Source: JAPORY01 sp965215385 (GTDB lineage Bacteria; Pseudomonadota; Alphaproteobacteria; Rhodobacterales; Rhodobacteraceae). From it: a DNA stretch of 64,000 bases. The notes beneath the pieces are model-generated. The model was not told where the DNA came from and did not search any database. It worked only from the letters and a program-made list of their open reading frames with translations. Positions 27,441 through 37,431 of this stretch are shown here, piece after piece; the stretch's first letter is position 1; each line of letters opens with the position of its first letter. Location of the stretch: positions 62,001 to 126,000 of the forward strand of contig OZ244059.1 of assembly GCA_965215385.1 (NCBI GenBank). Direction: 5' to 3'. The translations under genes and the position numbers were made by a program.

Positions 27441-30400
27441 CTATAGATCAATTTCCACATCGGAATTTCCACTCGTAAAGGCGTTCAGGTAAGCAAGACA
27501 AATATCTCGCGAGCGATATTTATCAGCGAATTTTCTCCGTTCGGTTTTCTCAACAATTGGGAAAGTTGAGTAAATATATCGAATGTCTTCACGCTCAGTA
27601 ACGCCATATAGATGGAAGAAAACTGCATCGATTTTTGATCGTAATGCAATGCGTTTATCATCGTTCCACAGAAAAGGTGATTTTGTTTTTCCTTCTTGGT
27701 CGACAAATCCCATGGCTCTCGCGAATGGAGCCATGTCGTGAGATGTATAAGTCAGTTCCAACACAGCGTCATGAACAATATCTCTGGCAGTTTTACTCCC
27801 GAAAGTTACTTCATCAAATCGTTCGGATGGGATAACGGGAACTTGTTCAACAATGTACTGGTTAATATTTTGACCTTGAACTTTCTGTCGGATGACGTAG
27901 TCAAATGGCGTCGAATTGAGCATGCCCAGAAAAAGCGTCGCTGAAGACATCAACAAATCACTTCCCTCTATCGGTTGCACGAGTGCTATCGAATTCCCAG
28001 CGCAATCGAAGGGCAATATTGACGCAATCATTGTCCGCATATTGGTTGGAGCAGTAATGGCTTTGTATCCAATACACCACGAGACCTTTTGTTCGTTACG
28101 AATACCGCCTTTGTTTACCCAAAACTGCGGGTGAGGCAGCCAATCTGGATTTTGATATTGCTCCGTTGTCGTTGATACCTTTTGCGCTGGACGGTGCCGA
28201 TTCTTTGGATTGTTAATAATACTGGCAGCGCGGTGGTCGTATGCTTGCACCATTTTCCCTTCGTAAATAGGCACCCAAAGTTCCGACTTACTTTCGAAGA
28301 GATTACTGCCGATCGGGAACGCTAATTCCTTTTCTTCCAGATCATATCGTGTGCGAAACAAGTGGGAGTCAGTCGTCATATGCAGTGTTTTTCGATACCG
28401 TAGCGACCATATATTTCTTTCCTCTTTGGAAGATCGGTCTATGAGAATGGGTGAGGTTGAATAAATTGCTTTAGTCAATTCGGCATCACGCCTAGACCTA
28501 AAAATGGGTGCCGTGCCAGTATTCGGATTAACCTGCGTAAAGTCCGCACTGCTGAGGAGAAATTGCGCGTCTTTTTTCGACAAGTCAGAGACATCGTTTA
28601 GAAAGAATGCACACTTTGCTGGCTTATTTGATGGGGATGACGACGCAACAAATGTACAAAACTTAAATCTCCTGTCGACATCAGGAAAAAATGGACCTCC
28701 TGCTTCCCCCTTCCGTCCATTTTCGAAGTCATATAGTGCTTTGAGGCGCCCGGAGGTGGAAATTGACTTAAAGAATTTGGCCGCATGCTTGTCACTTGCA
28801 ATACCCGATGGAACAAGAAGCCCGACCATACCGTCAGGAGCTGTTAGTGTCAGTGCCCGTTCAACAAAGAGCGAATAAAGATTAATATCACCGCTAGAAA
28901 GTAACGGAAAATTGTCACCAGTGCGTGCTAGGCGGGCCGCAGTAGCAGCTCGAAACGACACCTTCGTGTAGTCATTTGCTAGTGGATCATCTGACTTTTT
29001 GAGTGCGTCAATCATAGACCTGCGTTCAGAAGCTGGTGATGCTAAGGCAATTTCGGAATGGCGCTCAGCAAACCATTCTATTTGCTGTAGTTTCATTCGA
29101 TCCCACGGCGGGTTTCCGATTATCGCATCAAAGCCGCCCGTTAAACCATCTGCATCCCAATCCGACCATATTTCAGGAAATGTAACCTGCCAGTTCAAAA
29201 ACCTTTCCTCGGCAATGACGGCGTTGGCCTCACGCAAAACCGTGTCAAAATGTCCCTCTTGTTTATGGTTGAAAGAGGGCTCTATTCGATTGAGTGCGAT
29301 CTCTAAGGCATTTCCAAATTGACCATCAAAAAAGACTTTGATGAGTTTTTTTTCTTTTGTGGATAACGGCAGCCAAGAAGTTGCGAAAATGAGTTTCAAA
29401 ATAGCATCAAGCGGCTCGGTCATTTCCTTGACTTCATCAAAAACTTCTGCGGATCGATGTGCTTCCGCAATTTCTGCGTCGCTGAGCCCTGCGACCAGTT
29501 GCATTTTTGCTGCTGCCCGCACAGCTTGTCGCATGGGTTTGTGGAGTAAGAGCGGTGAACCGAAATTCTCAGCGGCGCTGATACCTTCTTTCACCCACAA
29601 TCCAAACAGACTATCTCCGCATCGCAGATGATGGTCGAGAAAGGTTAAAGGCGCTCCTGTTGTAAATGTGTGTAACCATAGAGCAACTTTCGCGAGTTCG
29701 ACCGCCATCGGATTTTTGTCTACACCGTAAACGCATCGCTTTAGTACCATACGACAAATGATGTGACGGTCATCAAGCTGTTTGGAATCAATTTTCCAAT
29801 TACTGAGTTCAGCGTTGCTCAGAATTCTGTTTCGTATTGTTTCGATACGCTCCACAAGCGGCGAGTTATAATAACCCCATTCTTTTGGAACCCAGCGTTC
29901 TACCTCTGCCATCGTGTCGAGAATCTGATCGGCCAGGAAATCTATAAGGCTCACTAAGAAATGACCTGATCCCATTGCAGGATCACAGATTTTCAGATCA
30001 AGTAAGTTGGTTGCTGGGTCAAGAAGTTTAATTTGGCCGAGTTTATGATCGTCTTGATAGTTGCTTTGCTCAAATTCTTCGACTTTCCGCTTAAACCTCT
30101 GTTTACGGCTCTCAATAAGCGGTGTGAGCGTTTCAGTTAATATGAGCTCAACCAAGTCGTCAGGGGTGTAGTAACTACCCGACAACTTGCGCGCATAAAT
30201 ATTCGGTACAATGACAATATCATCATTCGGGCGTTTTACCTCATATTCAAGAAGCCGCTCATAAATTGAACCCAGATGCCGGACGGATAAATTGCGGTAG
30301 TTAATATATTTCCTACCATCTGATGTGTTTTCGAATGAAAGGGCATCAATAACATCCGCCATCGTAGCGTCATGAATACGAATTCTTGTTAGGAGTAGAT

Positions 30401-31550
30401 TGCGTTCACGATCAAAAAGTCCTCCATCGTAAGGAGGCAGCCCAATGGACACATCACCTCCGTCAATCGCCATACAGAGATCGTCAACCGCTGCCCAGTA
30501 ACGCGCGGCTTGCTCTGAAAAAACCTCACCTTTATCCTTTCGCTCTTTTATGTCTAAGCGCACCCGATTGCGAAGCCCATATTCATTGTACCGTGGGTCC
30601 TTTGTAGGCAATAAGTCACGATCTTCGGCGTAGAGTATAAACAATAGTCGATATAGTAGAATGAGTGCCGATTGTTGCACGTCTCTTAATTCAGCTTGCG
30701 GTGCAGCAACCGCGATTGTACGAACAAGCTCTGGAAATACTCTCTCAAAGACTTTGTTCGAGAGATCGTCAGCAACGCGCTTTTCGTAGAATTTTCCGTG
30801 TTCTAACGCTCTTTCGTGAAATGTAAGCGGGATAGGATCTCCGCGTTGGAACGCGTCTTGTCGAAAGATGAGATAGAAAACTTTCAGCCAATATTGACGG
30901 CGGCCATCGGTGAGGACAATCTCATCGTCAACTCCGTGAGACGCGGGAGAAAAACCCAGAATGTTGGCAATACTGATTTCAAAGAATTCCTCAGAAACTG
31001 ACTTTACGCCAGAGTAGTACAGTCGCCAAACCAAGCCATTCGTCAGAATACCCCAGCGTAATTCGCCGTTAGTGACAATGTCTATCCGACGCATGTATCG
31101 TAGCATTTGAGTTGATGGTGCTGTATCTTCGCCGATATGTCCTGATCTCCGGTCAAGAGGCCGGCCCCATCGCTTCGACTCGACAACAACGCAACCACAA
31201 CGGTACCGTTGCCAATCATTCTCATAAGCGTTGGCTATTTTCTTGGCATCGGCACTGCCAAACAATATACCATCGGGGATGTCTTCACGCCCCTTCGTCG
31301 ATAGGTTTTGTTGCCGAAGCGAGTGAAACCAACCCAGTTTTTTAAGGATTGGCCAAATTAAGTCATCTTCGGTTTGACTTTCATTCGATCTTCTTGCAGT
31401 CGGAAAATTACGAAAGATCGTCTGGATACCTTCCTGAAACTCTTCAACTGCCACAGCACTCAAATTGTCCCACTCTGGAAAATCTTGAATACTCTCGGTT
31501 AGGAAGTCCCAAGAAAATAATCTACCATTCGCTGCAATCGTTTGGTCCAA
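27441..31550 (-). CDS. Type IIG (Eco57I-like) restriction-modification enzyme
   Basis: This single 1369-aa chain fuses nuclease and methyltransferase. The N-terminal PD-(D/E)xK nuclease shows PDGILFGS (about residues 92-99) and VVVESKRWGR (E124, K126). A helical region follows, then N6-adenine methyltransferase motif I DPAMGSGHFLVSL (about 520) and motif IV GNPPWDRM (about 810), then a target-recognition region to the C-terminus. The start is TTG 31,550 with AAAGGAA upstream. It is AT-richer than the backbone and lies beside tRNA-Thr and IS66/DruA debris, so it was probably acquired. No separate specificity subunit or BREX gene is present. The frame is intact, so it may be active phage defence. 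Confidence 0.88.
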   Translation of the reverse strand: MDQTIAANGRLFSWDFLTESIQDFPEWDNLSAVAVEEFQEGIQTIFRNFPTARRSNESQTEDDLIWPILKKLGWFHSLRQQNLSTKGREDIPDGILFGSADAKKIANAYENDWQRYRCGCVVVESKRWGRPLDRRSGHIGEDTAPSTQMLRYMRRIDIVTNGELRWGILTNGLVWRLYYSGVKSVSEEFFEISIANILGFSPASHGVDDEIVLTDGRRQYWLKVFYLIFRQDAFQRGDPIPLTFHERALEHGKFYEKRVADDLSNKVFERVFPELVRTIAVAAPQAELRDVQQSALILLYRLLFILYAEDRDLLPTKDPRYNEYGLRNRVRLDIKERKDKGEVFSEQAARYWAAVDDLCMAIDGGDVSIGLPPYDGGLFDRERNLLLTRIRIHDATMADVIDALSFENTSDGRKYINYRNLSVRHLGSIYERLLEYEVKRPNDDIVIVPNIYARKLSGSYYTPDDLVELILTETLTPLIESRKQRFKRKVEEFEQSNYQDDHKLGQIKLLDPATNLLDLKICDPAMGSGHFLVSLIDFLADQILDTMAEVERWVPKEWGYYNSPLVERIETIRNRILSNAELSNWKIDSKQLDDRHIICRMVLKRCVYGVDKNPMAVELAKVALWLHTFTTGAPLTFLDHHLRCGDSLFGLWVKEGISAAENFGSPLLLHKPMRQAVRAAAKMQLVAGLSDAEIAEAHRSAEVFDEVKEMTEPLDAILKLIFATSWLPLSTKEKKLIKVFFDGQFGNALEIALNRIEPSFNHKQEGHFDTVLREANAVIAEERFLNWQVTFPEIWSDWDADGLTGGFDAIIGNPPWDRMKLQQIEWFAERHSEIALASPASERRSMIDALKKSDDPLANDYTKVSFRAATAARLARTGDNFPLLSSGDINLYSLFVERALTLTAPDGMVGLLVPSGIASDKHAAKFFKSISTSGRLKALYDFENGRKGEAGGPFFPDVDRRFKFCTFVASSSPSNKPAKCAFFLNDVSDLSKKDAQFLLSSADFTQVNPNTGTAPIFRSRRDAELTKAIYSTSPILIDRSSKEERNIWSLRYRKTLHMTTDSHLFRTRYDLEEKELAFPIGSNLFESKSELWVPIYEGKMVQAYDHRAASIINNPKNRHRPAQKVSTTTEQYQNPDWLPHPQFWVNKGGIRNEQKVSWCIGYKAITAPTNMRTMIASILPFDCAGNSIALVQPIEGSDLLMSSATLFLGMLNSTPFDYVIRQKVQGQNINQYIVEQVPVIPSERFDEVTFGSKTARDIVHDAVLELTYTSHDMAPFARAMGFVDQEGKTKSPFLWNDDKRIALRSKIDAVFFHLYGVTEREDIRYIYSTFPIVEKTERRKFADKYRSRDICLAYLNAFTSGNSDVEIDL

Positions 31551-32090
31551 GTTGAAATTCCTTTAAGTCAATTCCTCATAGCGTTTTTGGAGTCGCAATT
31601 GTAGCGATATTATTCCAAGAAGGCCTATCAAAACTATGCTGAAAAAGTCGACCAAGTTCGGTGAAATTACGGGTTGGAAGTGTTTTCTACGGCCCGTTTA
31701 CGGAATGTCGACAGCAAAACCTCACCTTTTTCCAAAGCGTACCGAGAAGAAATATTAATGCCTAAATTGTCGATGTAGAATGGGTGCTCCGAGATAACCT
31801 TGGACGGACAGTATATAAACGAACAGCGCAGCATAGGAGATCTCATGGCTCAACCACCGCCTGTTGACCAGCTCGGAAGCCCTTTCGATAGCCGTTAGCA
31901 TGACTAATTTGATAACCATAGGTTATCGAATCGATGCATTGTTTGCCATCGGAATGTTTTTCCATATAAGGAAAAATGCAACTGCAGGAAGGTGACATTG
32001 AATAACAACGTCCGTGCCTCACCACGAATTGTGACCGAAATTTCAAGTTATATTCATCGCAATTAGCGTGGTCTTCAGGAGTATATTTCT
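31551..32090. other. Intergenic between RM gene and mrp operon
   Basis: About 540 bp. 31,620-31,660 resembles an insertion-sequence edge (GCTGAAAAAGTCGACCAAG), but this is weak. A 67-codon minus-strand frame at 31,843-32,046 shows no family features. The mrp promoter should lie here; CAGGAG at 32,076 is the ribosome site of mrpA. Confidence 0.35.
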
Positions 32091-34364
32091 GTGATTGATC
32101 AACAAGATCGTGCTGAAGCGCCGAGTTCAGCGGCTATTGGGATTCTTCCCATTGTGCTGTCATCGCTGCTGTTCCTTTGGTTTCTCGGATTTGTTCCGCG
32201 TATCGCTGCTGGTCTAGTCGTTCGCTCGGAAATAAATTGGGTGCCCAGTTTAGGGATCAGCTTTTCATTTGTACTCGACGGGCTTTCTCTAACCTTCGCG
32301 CTGTTGATCAGCGGTATCGGTTCATTAGTCTTTCTTTACTCCAATACTTATCTATCGGCTCATGCGCAGTTTCCGCGCTTCGTGACGTTTCTTTTTGCAT
32401 TTATGCTATCGATGCTCGGACTTGTGTTGGCCGACAATCTCATCTTGCTTTTCATTTTTTGGGAATTGACTACCATCACGTCGTACTTGCTCATTGGCTT
32501 CGGACATGAGTCAGCAGACGGACGCCGCTCCGCGCTACAAGCACTGTTTGTTACGGGGGCAGGCGCACTGGCAATGTTGGCCGGATTCATTTTGCTCGGA
32601 CTAACAATTGGTAGCTTTGAATTGTCTGAAATCTTGCCCCAGAGTGACAAAATTCAATCTAGTGTTGCCTATGAACTCGTTTTGCTGTTAATTCTGACTG
32701 GAACTTTTACAAAGTCGGCACAATTTCCGTTTCATTTCTGGTTACCCAACGCCATGGCGGCACCGACCCCGGTGTCGTCATTCTTGCACTCCGCTACCAT
32801 GGTCAAAGCCGGAATCTATTTGATGGCAAGGCTACATCCGGGCTTTGCTGGGACTGAGCTTTGGCTTTGGACGCTGACCATTTTTGGCGCAGTTACGGCT
32901 GTTCTCGCAAGTATTTTGGCGATCCGCCAAACCGACCTCAAACAGGCTCTGGCCTATACCACCTTGATGGCACTCGGCACATTGACTTTATTCCTTGGGC
33001 AGGAATCAGGTTATGCTATGACCGCATTCGCAACCTTTCTGATCGTTCATTCGCTATACAAAGCGAGCTTATTTTTGGTGGTTGGCTGTATTGATCATAC
33101 CACTGGAACCCGCGATGCGGAGGTATTGGGGGGGTTATGGCGTTATATGCCCATCACCACTGTTGCGGCGGCACTTGCGGCAATGTCGATGGCGGGATTC
33201 CCGCCATTTTTGGGGTTCATCGGTAAAGAATTAAAATATGCTGGGGCGTTGGGCGTGGCGTCCGAGCCGATATTGGTCGCAGGAGCAGTTTTGGCCGCCA
33301 ATGCCCTGATGTTTGCTGTTGCTGGCATCGTTGCTTTCCGACCGTTTTGGCGAAGCCGCGGCGCACCATTACCAAAAAGTCCACATGAAGCACCGTGGCA
33401 GATGGTTGCTGCGCCCTTGATTCTAGCAATTCTGGGTACAGTGTTTGGTCTATATCCTGATGTTCTTGAACGCTCGTTAGTTGCGCCCACCGTCGCAAGT
33501 CTCCTTGGCAACATTGCGGACACGAAGAAATTGACCCTGTGGGCAGGCGTCAACCTGCCGCTCATTTTATCGCTTCTTACCGTCATCGCGGGCCTATTAC
33601 TGTATTGGCAACATCAGTTTCTACGGGCTCAATTGTCAGATGTGCTGGTGCGATTACCCACCTTTGACCGCGGCTGGGATCAGTTTCTCATTGGCTTGAA
33701 ATTAGTTGCTTTTTGGCAAACCCGCTTTATCCAGTCCGGATTACTACACCATTATCTATTTGCGACCTTTGCGACCGTTTGGGCCGGTTTGACCTTGGCA
33801 ATTCTATACGGCGGAATTGATTTCGGTTTTCCCAAAATGGGAAAGATTTCGCTGCAAGGTGCAGCTGTGATCTTATTGGTTGTGGGCGGCGCGGCGGTAA
33901 CAACGGTTACCAATTCACGGATCACCGCTATGGCGGCTCTTGGCGTCGTCGGCATCGGGGTGGCAATGATCTTTATTGTATTTTCGGCACCTGACGTTGC
34001 GATCACGCAATTACTGGTTGAAACCCTTGTCGTTGTCCTCGTTGCGGTCGCTCTCTTGCGCTTACCGCGGCTTGACGTAGAGCGTTCTCGTAGTCGTATC
34101 TACGATGCGGCACTAGCGGTTGGCATTGGAACCTTAGTGTCGTTCATCGTTCTAGCCGTCGTGTCGCAACCATTTAACCGCCGAATTACCGACTATTTCG
34201 AAGTCACGAGTTGGCCAGAAGCCTTCGGGCGTAACATCGTTAATGTCATTTTGGTCGATTTTCGGGCTCTAGATACGTTTGGTGAAGTGGTTGTTGTCGC
34301 CGTTGCTGCTTTATCGGCCTATGCATTGCTGCGCGTCACCTCACAAAGTACGCACAAGAGGTAA
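32091..34364 (+). CDS. mrpA: Mrp/Mnh Na+/H+ antiporter subunit A
   Basis: The 757-aa inner-membrane subunit is homologous to NuoL. The proton-channel core contains FWELTTITSYLLIGFGHES (about residues 122-140, with the essential Glu of TM5), FTKSAQFPFHFWLPNAMAAPTPVSSFLHSATMVKAG (about 203-238, with the channel Lys residues) and HSLYKASLFLVVG. The C-terminal part holds the MbhD/MbhE-like segments (FSAPDVAITQLLVETLVVV; VNVILVDFRALDTFGE). The start is GTG with CAGGAG upstream. It begins a complete seven-gene operon that exchanges cytoplasmic Na+ for protons, serving pH and salt homeostasis. Confidence 0.95.
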   Translation: MIDQQDRAEAPSSAAIGILPIVLSSLLFLWFLGFVPRIAAGLVVRSEINWVPSLGISFSFVLDGLSLTFALLISGIGSLVFLYSNTYLSAHAQFPRFVTFLFAFMLSMLGLVLADNLILLFIFWELTTITSYLLIGFGHESADGRRSALQALFVTGAGALAMLAGFILLGLTIGSFELSEILPQSDKIQSSVAYELVLLLILTGTFTKSAQFPFHFWLPNAMAAPTPVSSFLHSATMVKAGIYLMARLHPGFAGTELWLWTLTIFGAVTAVLASILAIRQTDLKQALAYTTLMALGTLTLFLGQESGYAMTAFATFLIVHSLYKASLFLVVGCIDHTTGTRDAEVLGGLWRYMPITTVAAALAAMSMAGFPPFLGFIGKELKYAGALGVASEPILVAGAVLAANALMFAVAGIVAFRPFWRSRGAPLPKSPHEAPWQMVAAPLILAILGTVFGLYPDVLERSLVAPTVASLLGNIADTKKLTLWAGVNLPLILSLLTVIAGLLLYWQHQFLRAQLSDVLVRLPTFDRGWDQFLIGLKLVAFWQTRFIQSGLLHHYLFATFATVWAGLTLAILYGGIDFGFPKMGKISLQGAAVILLVVGGAAVTTVTNSRITAMAALGVVGIGVAMIFIVFSAPDVAITQLLVETLVVVLVAVALLRLPRLDVERSRSRIYDAALAVGIGTLVSFIVLAVVSQPFNRRITDYFEVTSWPEAFGRNIVNVILVDFRALDTFGEVVVVAVAALSAYALLRVTSQSTHKR

Positions 34365-34367
34365 TTG

Positions 34368-34787
34368 ATGAATTCAGTAATTTTAAATGCCGGTGCTCGA
34401 TACCTTGCTGGTTTGTTGCTCATCTTTTCAATTTATATGCTGCTTCGCGGTCATAATGAGCCCGGCGGCGGGTTTATTGGTGGTTTGACGGGAGCTACGG
34501 CGTTCATATTGTTTGCAATTGCGAGTGGTACGAAGGATGCACGTTTAGCCCTGCGCGTTGAGCCGCAGAGCATCGCTATGGTGGGTCTGGGAATTGCCTT
34601 GTTTGCAGGGCTAGTGGCAGCGATTTTTGGCGACACCTTTTTCACTGGTCAATGGTTGTTTCTCGGTGGGAATGAAGTTGAAAAGGGTTTGCCAATTTCA
34701 ACAGTGTTGATTTTTGACATCGGCGTTTACTTGGTCGTGTTTGGCTCCGTGTTAACCTTGCTCTTCGCAATGGAGGAGGAAATCTAG
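34368..34787 (+). CDS. mrpB: Mrp/Mnh antiporter subunit B
   Basis: About 139 aa from ATG 34,368; an overlapping TTG at 34,365 is less likely. Shows the subunit-B hallmark RGHNEPGGGFIGGLTGATAFILFAIA and the Asp/Thr loop FGDTFFTGQWLFLG. It has about four membrane helices. It follows mrpA by 3 bp and mrpC follows by 2 bp. In this group-1 operon B is a separate gene rather than fused to A. Confidence 0.95.
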   Translation: MNSVILNAGARYLAGLLLIFSIYMLLRGHNEPGGGFIGGLTGATAFILFAIASGTKDARLALRVEPQSIAMVGLGIALFAGLVAAIFGDTFFTGQWLFLGGNEVEKGLPISTVLIFDIGVYLVVFGSVLTLLFAMEEEI

Positions 34788-34789
34788 AC

Positions 34790-35155
34790 ATGGAAGCGCT
34801 GCTCGCACTGGCAATTGGATTCTTAGTCGGCACCTCCGTATACCTGATGCTCTCACGGAACGTGTTGCGCTTCATTTTTGGCTTGGTTCTGATTTCAAAC
34901 GCCGCGAACCTAATCATTTTCGCCGGCGGAAGATTAACGGTTGGGGCACCACCGCTCATCGCCGAGGGTGCGCTAACACCCGCGGGTGCGGTCGCCAACG
35001 CGCTACCGCAAGCGTTGGTTTTGACGGCCATTGTTATTGGTTTTGGATTGTTTGCGTTTGCTCTCGTACTGATGTTTCGAACGTACTCGACGCTCGGAAC
35101 GTTGTTTTCCGATCAGATGCGCGTCGCTGAACCACCAGAAAATTTCGAAACATGA
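34790..35155 (+). CDS. mrpC: Mrp/Mnh antiporter subunit C
   Basis: The 121-aa, three-helix membrane subunit is homologous to NuoK. It contains LMLSRNVLRFIFGLVLISNAANLIIF (about residues 19-44) and the conserved DPLPQALVLTAIVIG-type block, here ANALPQALVLTAIVIGFGLFAFAL. Its stop overlaps the start of mrpD (ATGA), indicating translational coupling. Confidence 0.95.
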   Translation: MEALLALAIGFLVGTSVYLMLSRNVLRFIFGLVLISNAANLIIFAGGRLTVGAPPLIAEGALTPAGAVANALPQALVLTAIVIGFGLFAFALVLMFRTYSTLGTLFSDQMRVAEPPENFET

Positions 35156-36642
35156 GTTGGTACTTAGCCACCCCGCTTGTTCTACCTTTCTTGACGGCGG
35201 TGATCACCTTCTTGCTTCGGCGAAACCCGCTCGGACGACAGATCAGCTGCGTAGGCAATTTCTTGCTGTTGATTGCCGCCTTAACTTTATTATTTCAGGT
35301 TGTTGAACCGGGCATTATCGCGGCACAGATGGGCGAATGGGCCGCGCCCTTTGGAATTACGCTGGTTGCTGATTACTTGAGTGCGGCGATGGTACTGATC
35401 ACCGCGATAACGGCACTCGCGGTGTCAATCTATGCCTTAGCTGACATCGGCACACGATTAGAGCAGCTTGGTTATCATGCGTTGTTTAATGTCCTAATTG
35501 GTGGGGTTATCGGTGCTTTTCTAACGGGTGACTTATTCAATTTATATGTTTGGTTCGAAGTGATGCTGATTGCATCATTTGGCCTATTAGTTTTGGGCGG
35601 CAGCCGCGCCCAAATTGACGGGGGGGTTAAGTATGTCACGCTCAATCTCGTCTCAACGATATTATTCTTATCGGGAATCGGCTTGCTTTACGGGATTACG
35701 GGTACGTTGAATCTTGCAGACCTCGCGATTGTGGTCGGGGATTTAGAGAATACCGGGTTGGTTACCGTGATTGCGATTATGTTTATGATTGCCTTTGGGG
35801 TGAAGGCCGCCGTATTCCCGCTGTTTTTTTGGTTACCGGCATCCTACCACACACCAGCTTTCGCGGTCAGTGCCGTTTTCGCCGGTCTATTAACGAAGGT
35901 CGGTGTGTATGCATTGATTCGCGTGTTCACGTTGATTTTTTTAAACGATGTGGCGTTTACTCATACCGTATTGCTGTGGATCGCAGGCTTCACCATGGTT
36001 ACGGGGGTCTTGGGTGCGGCGGCGCAGAATGATATTCGCAAGATCTTATCGTTCCATATCGTCAGTCAGATCGGGTACATGATTATGGGGTTGGCGCTCA
36101 TGACCCCATTGGCAATTGCTGGTGCTGTCTTTTATTTGGTGCATCACATTCTGGTTAAAGCTAACCTTTTCCTCGTTGCAGGCGTCGTCAATTATCTTGC
36201 GGGCTCAACCCAACTGCGCAAGATTGGCGGCTTATACAAATCCGCGCCGCTACTCGCTATCTTATTCTTCATCCCTGCATTTTCGTTGGCGGGGTTTCCA
36301 CCGTTATCGGGTTTTTGGGCGAAGTATATTCTGATTAAGGCGGCGATTGACGTGAATGGGTGGGGTATCGCTGCAGTCGCGCTGCTTGTTGGCTTACTGA
36401 CAATATATTCGATGACCAAAATTTGGGCAGAGGCTTTTTGGAAACAGCATCCTGATGACCGACAACCGACACTTGATCGTGTTGATAGCGGAGCACGGAC
36501 TGCCTATCTCTTGCCGATTGCCTGTTTGGCGACTATGACAGTGATACTGGGAGTTGCTCCTGATGCCTTTGTCGTTTTTGCCGAGACAGCGGCAAAGCAA
36601 TTACTTGATCCTTCAGCTTATATCGCAACGGTATTGAGGTGA
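35152..36642 (+). CDS. mrpD: Mrp/Mnh antiporter subunit D
   Basis: The 496-aa NuoN/NuoM-like proton-channel subunit has about 14 helices. It carries the conserved TM5 Glu in LFNLYVWFEVMLIASFGLLV (about residues 127-146) and the lysine-bearing GVKAAVFPLFFWLPASYHTPAFAVSAVFAGLLTKVG (about 208-243). Further blocks are HIVSQIGYMIMG and VHHILVKANLFLVAG. It overlaps mrpC and mrpE by 4 bp each. Confidence 0.96.
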   Translation: MSWYLATPLVLPFLTAVITFLLRRNPLGRQISCVGNFLLLIAALTLLFQVVEPGIIAAQMGEWAAPFGITLVADYLSAAMVLITAITALAVSIYALADIGTRLEQLGYHALFNVLIGGVIGAFLTGDLFNLYVWFEVMLIASFGLLVLGGSRAQIDGGVKYVTLNLVSTILFLSGIGLLYGITGTLNLADLAIVVGDLENTGLVTVIAIMFMIAFGVKAAVFPLFFWLPASYHTPAFAVSAVFAGLLTKVGVYALIRVFTLIFLNDVAFTHTVLLWIAGFTMVTGVLGAAAQNDIRKILSFHIVSQIGYMIMGLALMTPLAIAGAVFYLVHHILVKANLFLVAGVVNYLAGSTQLRKIGGLYKSAPLLAILFFIPAFSLAGFPPLSGFWAKYILIKAAIDVNGWGIAAVALLVGLLTIYSMTKIWAEAFWKQHPDDRQPTLDRVDSGARTAYLLPIACLATMTVILGVAPDAFVVFAETAAKQLLDPSAYIATVLR

Positions 36643-37136
36643 AAGTGAATATCTTAGCCGTCAATCTGCTATTTGCGCTCTGTTGGTCGTTCTTCTTTGC
36701 GAGTTTTGATGCTGTAACGCTGGGTAGTGGCTTGGTTTTGGGCTACGGGGTTTTGTGGATCTTGCAACCGTTGACGGGGGGGCGATCCACATACTTTCTT
36801 CGTGTGTGGTATTGGATCAAATTGATCGTATTGTTTCACTATGAGTTGATTGCTTCATCAATCATCGTGCTGCGGGATATTTTGACCCCAGAGCATCTTG
36901 CTTGTCCAGCGATCATTGAGATGCCGCTATCGGTCAAGTCCGATGCGGGAATTTTGTTGGTGACCAATCTTATTTCGCTCACGCCAGGCACCTTATCGAT
37001 TGAGGTATCGAAGGACCGCAAAACGCTACAATTACATGCAATGTTTGCCGACGATCCAGAGGCGGTATGTCGTCAATTGAAGGACGGTATGGAGCGCTGG
37101 GTTATAGATGCATTAGGAGAACGAGACATTGGGTGA
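36639..37136 (+). CDS. mrpE: Mrp/Mnh antiporter subunit E
   Basis: The 165-aa protein has an N-terminal membrane portion (LLFALCWSFFFASF) and a cytoplasmic C-terminal half with the subunit-E signature LLVTNLISLTPGTLSIEVSKD (about residues 104-124). It begins GTG overlapping the mrpD stop and overlaps the mrpF start by 8 bp. Confidence 0.94.
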   Translation: MKVNILAVNLLFALCWSFFFASFDAVTLGSGLVLGYGVLWILQPLTGGRSTYFLRVWYWIKLIVLFHYELIASSIIVLRDILTPEHLACPAIIEMPLSVKSDAGILLVTNLISLTPGTLSIEVSKDRKTLQLHAMFADDPEAVCRQLKDGMERWVIDALGERDIG

Positions 37137-37431
37137 GATTCTAAGTGTCGCAATAATTGTTGGTTTCTTACTCGTTTTTACCACTGTTCTTCTGGCTTTC
37201 ATGCGGTTGATTCGTGGTCCGAGTTTACCAGATCGTGTCGTCGCATTGGATATGATGACGGTGGCGATTGTGTCGTTTTGTGGCTTAGCAGCGATTCAGT
37301 CGGGCAACTCGGCCTTTTTGGATGTGGCGCTTGTTTTGGCACTTGTAGGGTTTCTTGCAACGGTCGCGCTTGCACGTTTTGCGCACCGGGAACATCTGCA
37401 ACAGTTGCAGCGGGAGGGAAAAAATGATTGA
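37129..37431 (+). CDS. mrpF: Mrp/Mnh antiporter subunit F
   Basis: The 100-aa, three-helix membrane protein contains the family block RLIRGPSLPDRVVALDMMT (about residues 26-44), including the conserved Asp in the membrane, and FLDVALVLALVGFLATVALARF. It starts at a non-ATG codon (TTG) overlapping mrpE. The C-terminus overlaps mrpG by 8 bp. Confidence 0.94.
   Translation: MGEILSVAIIVGFLLVFTTVLLAFMRLIRGPSLPDRVVALDMMTVAIVSFCGLAAIQSGNSAFLDVALVLALVGFLATVALARFAHREHLQQLQREGKND

Noticed and set aside
27485..29631. Plus-strand frames across the type IIG gene
   Set aside because: Shadows of an intact 1369-codon gene on the opposite strand.
27441..31550. BREX PglX methyltransferase
   Set aside because: The protein carries an N-terminal PD-(D/E)xK nuclease and stands alone; no BREX partners (BrxA/B/C/L, PglZ) are in the window.
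31843..32046. 67-codon minus-strand frame upstream of mrpA
   Set aside because: It starts ATG and ends cleanly but has no recognisable features or good ribosome site; not enough to call a gene.
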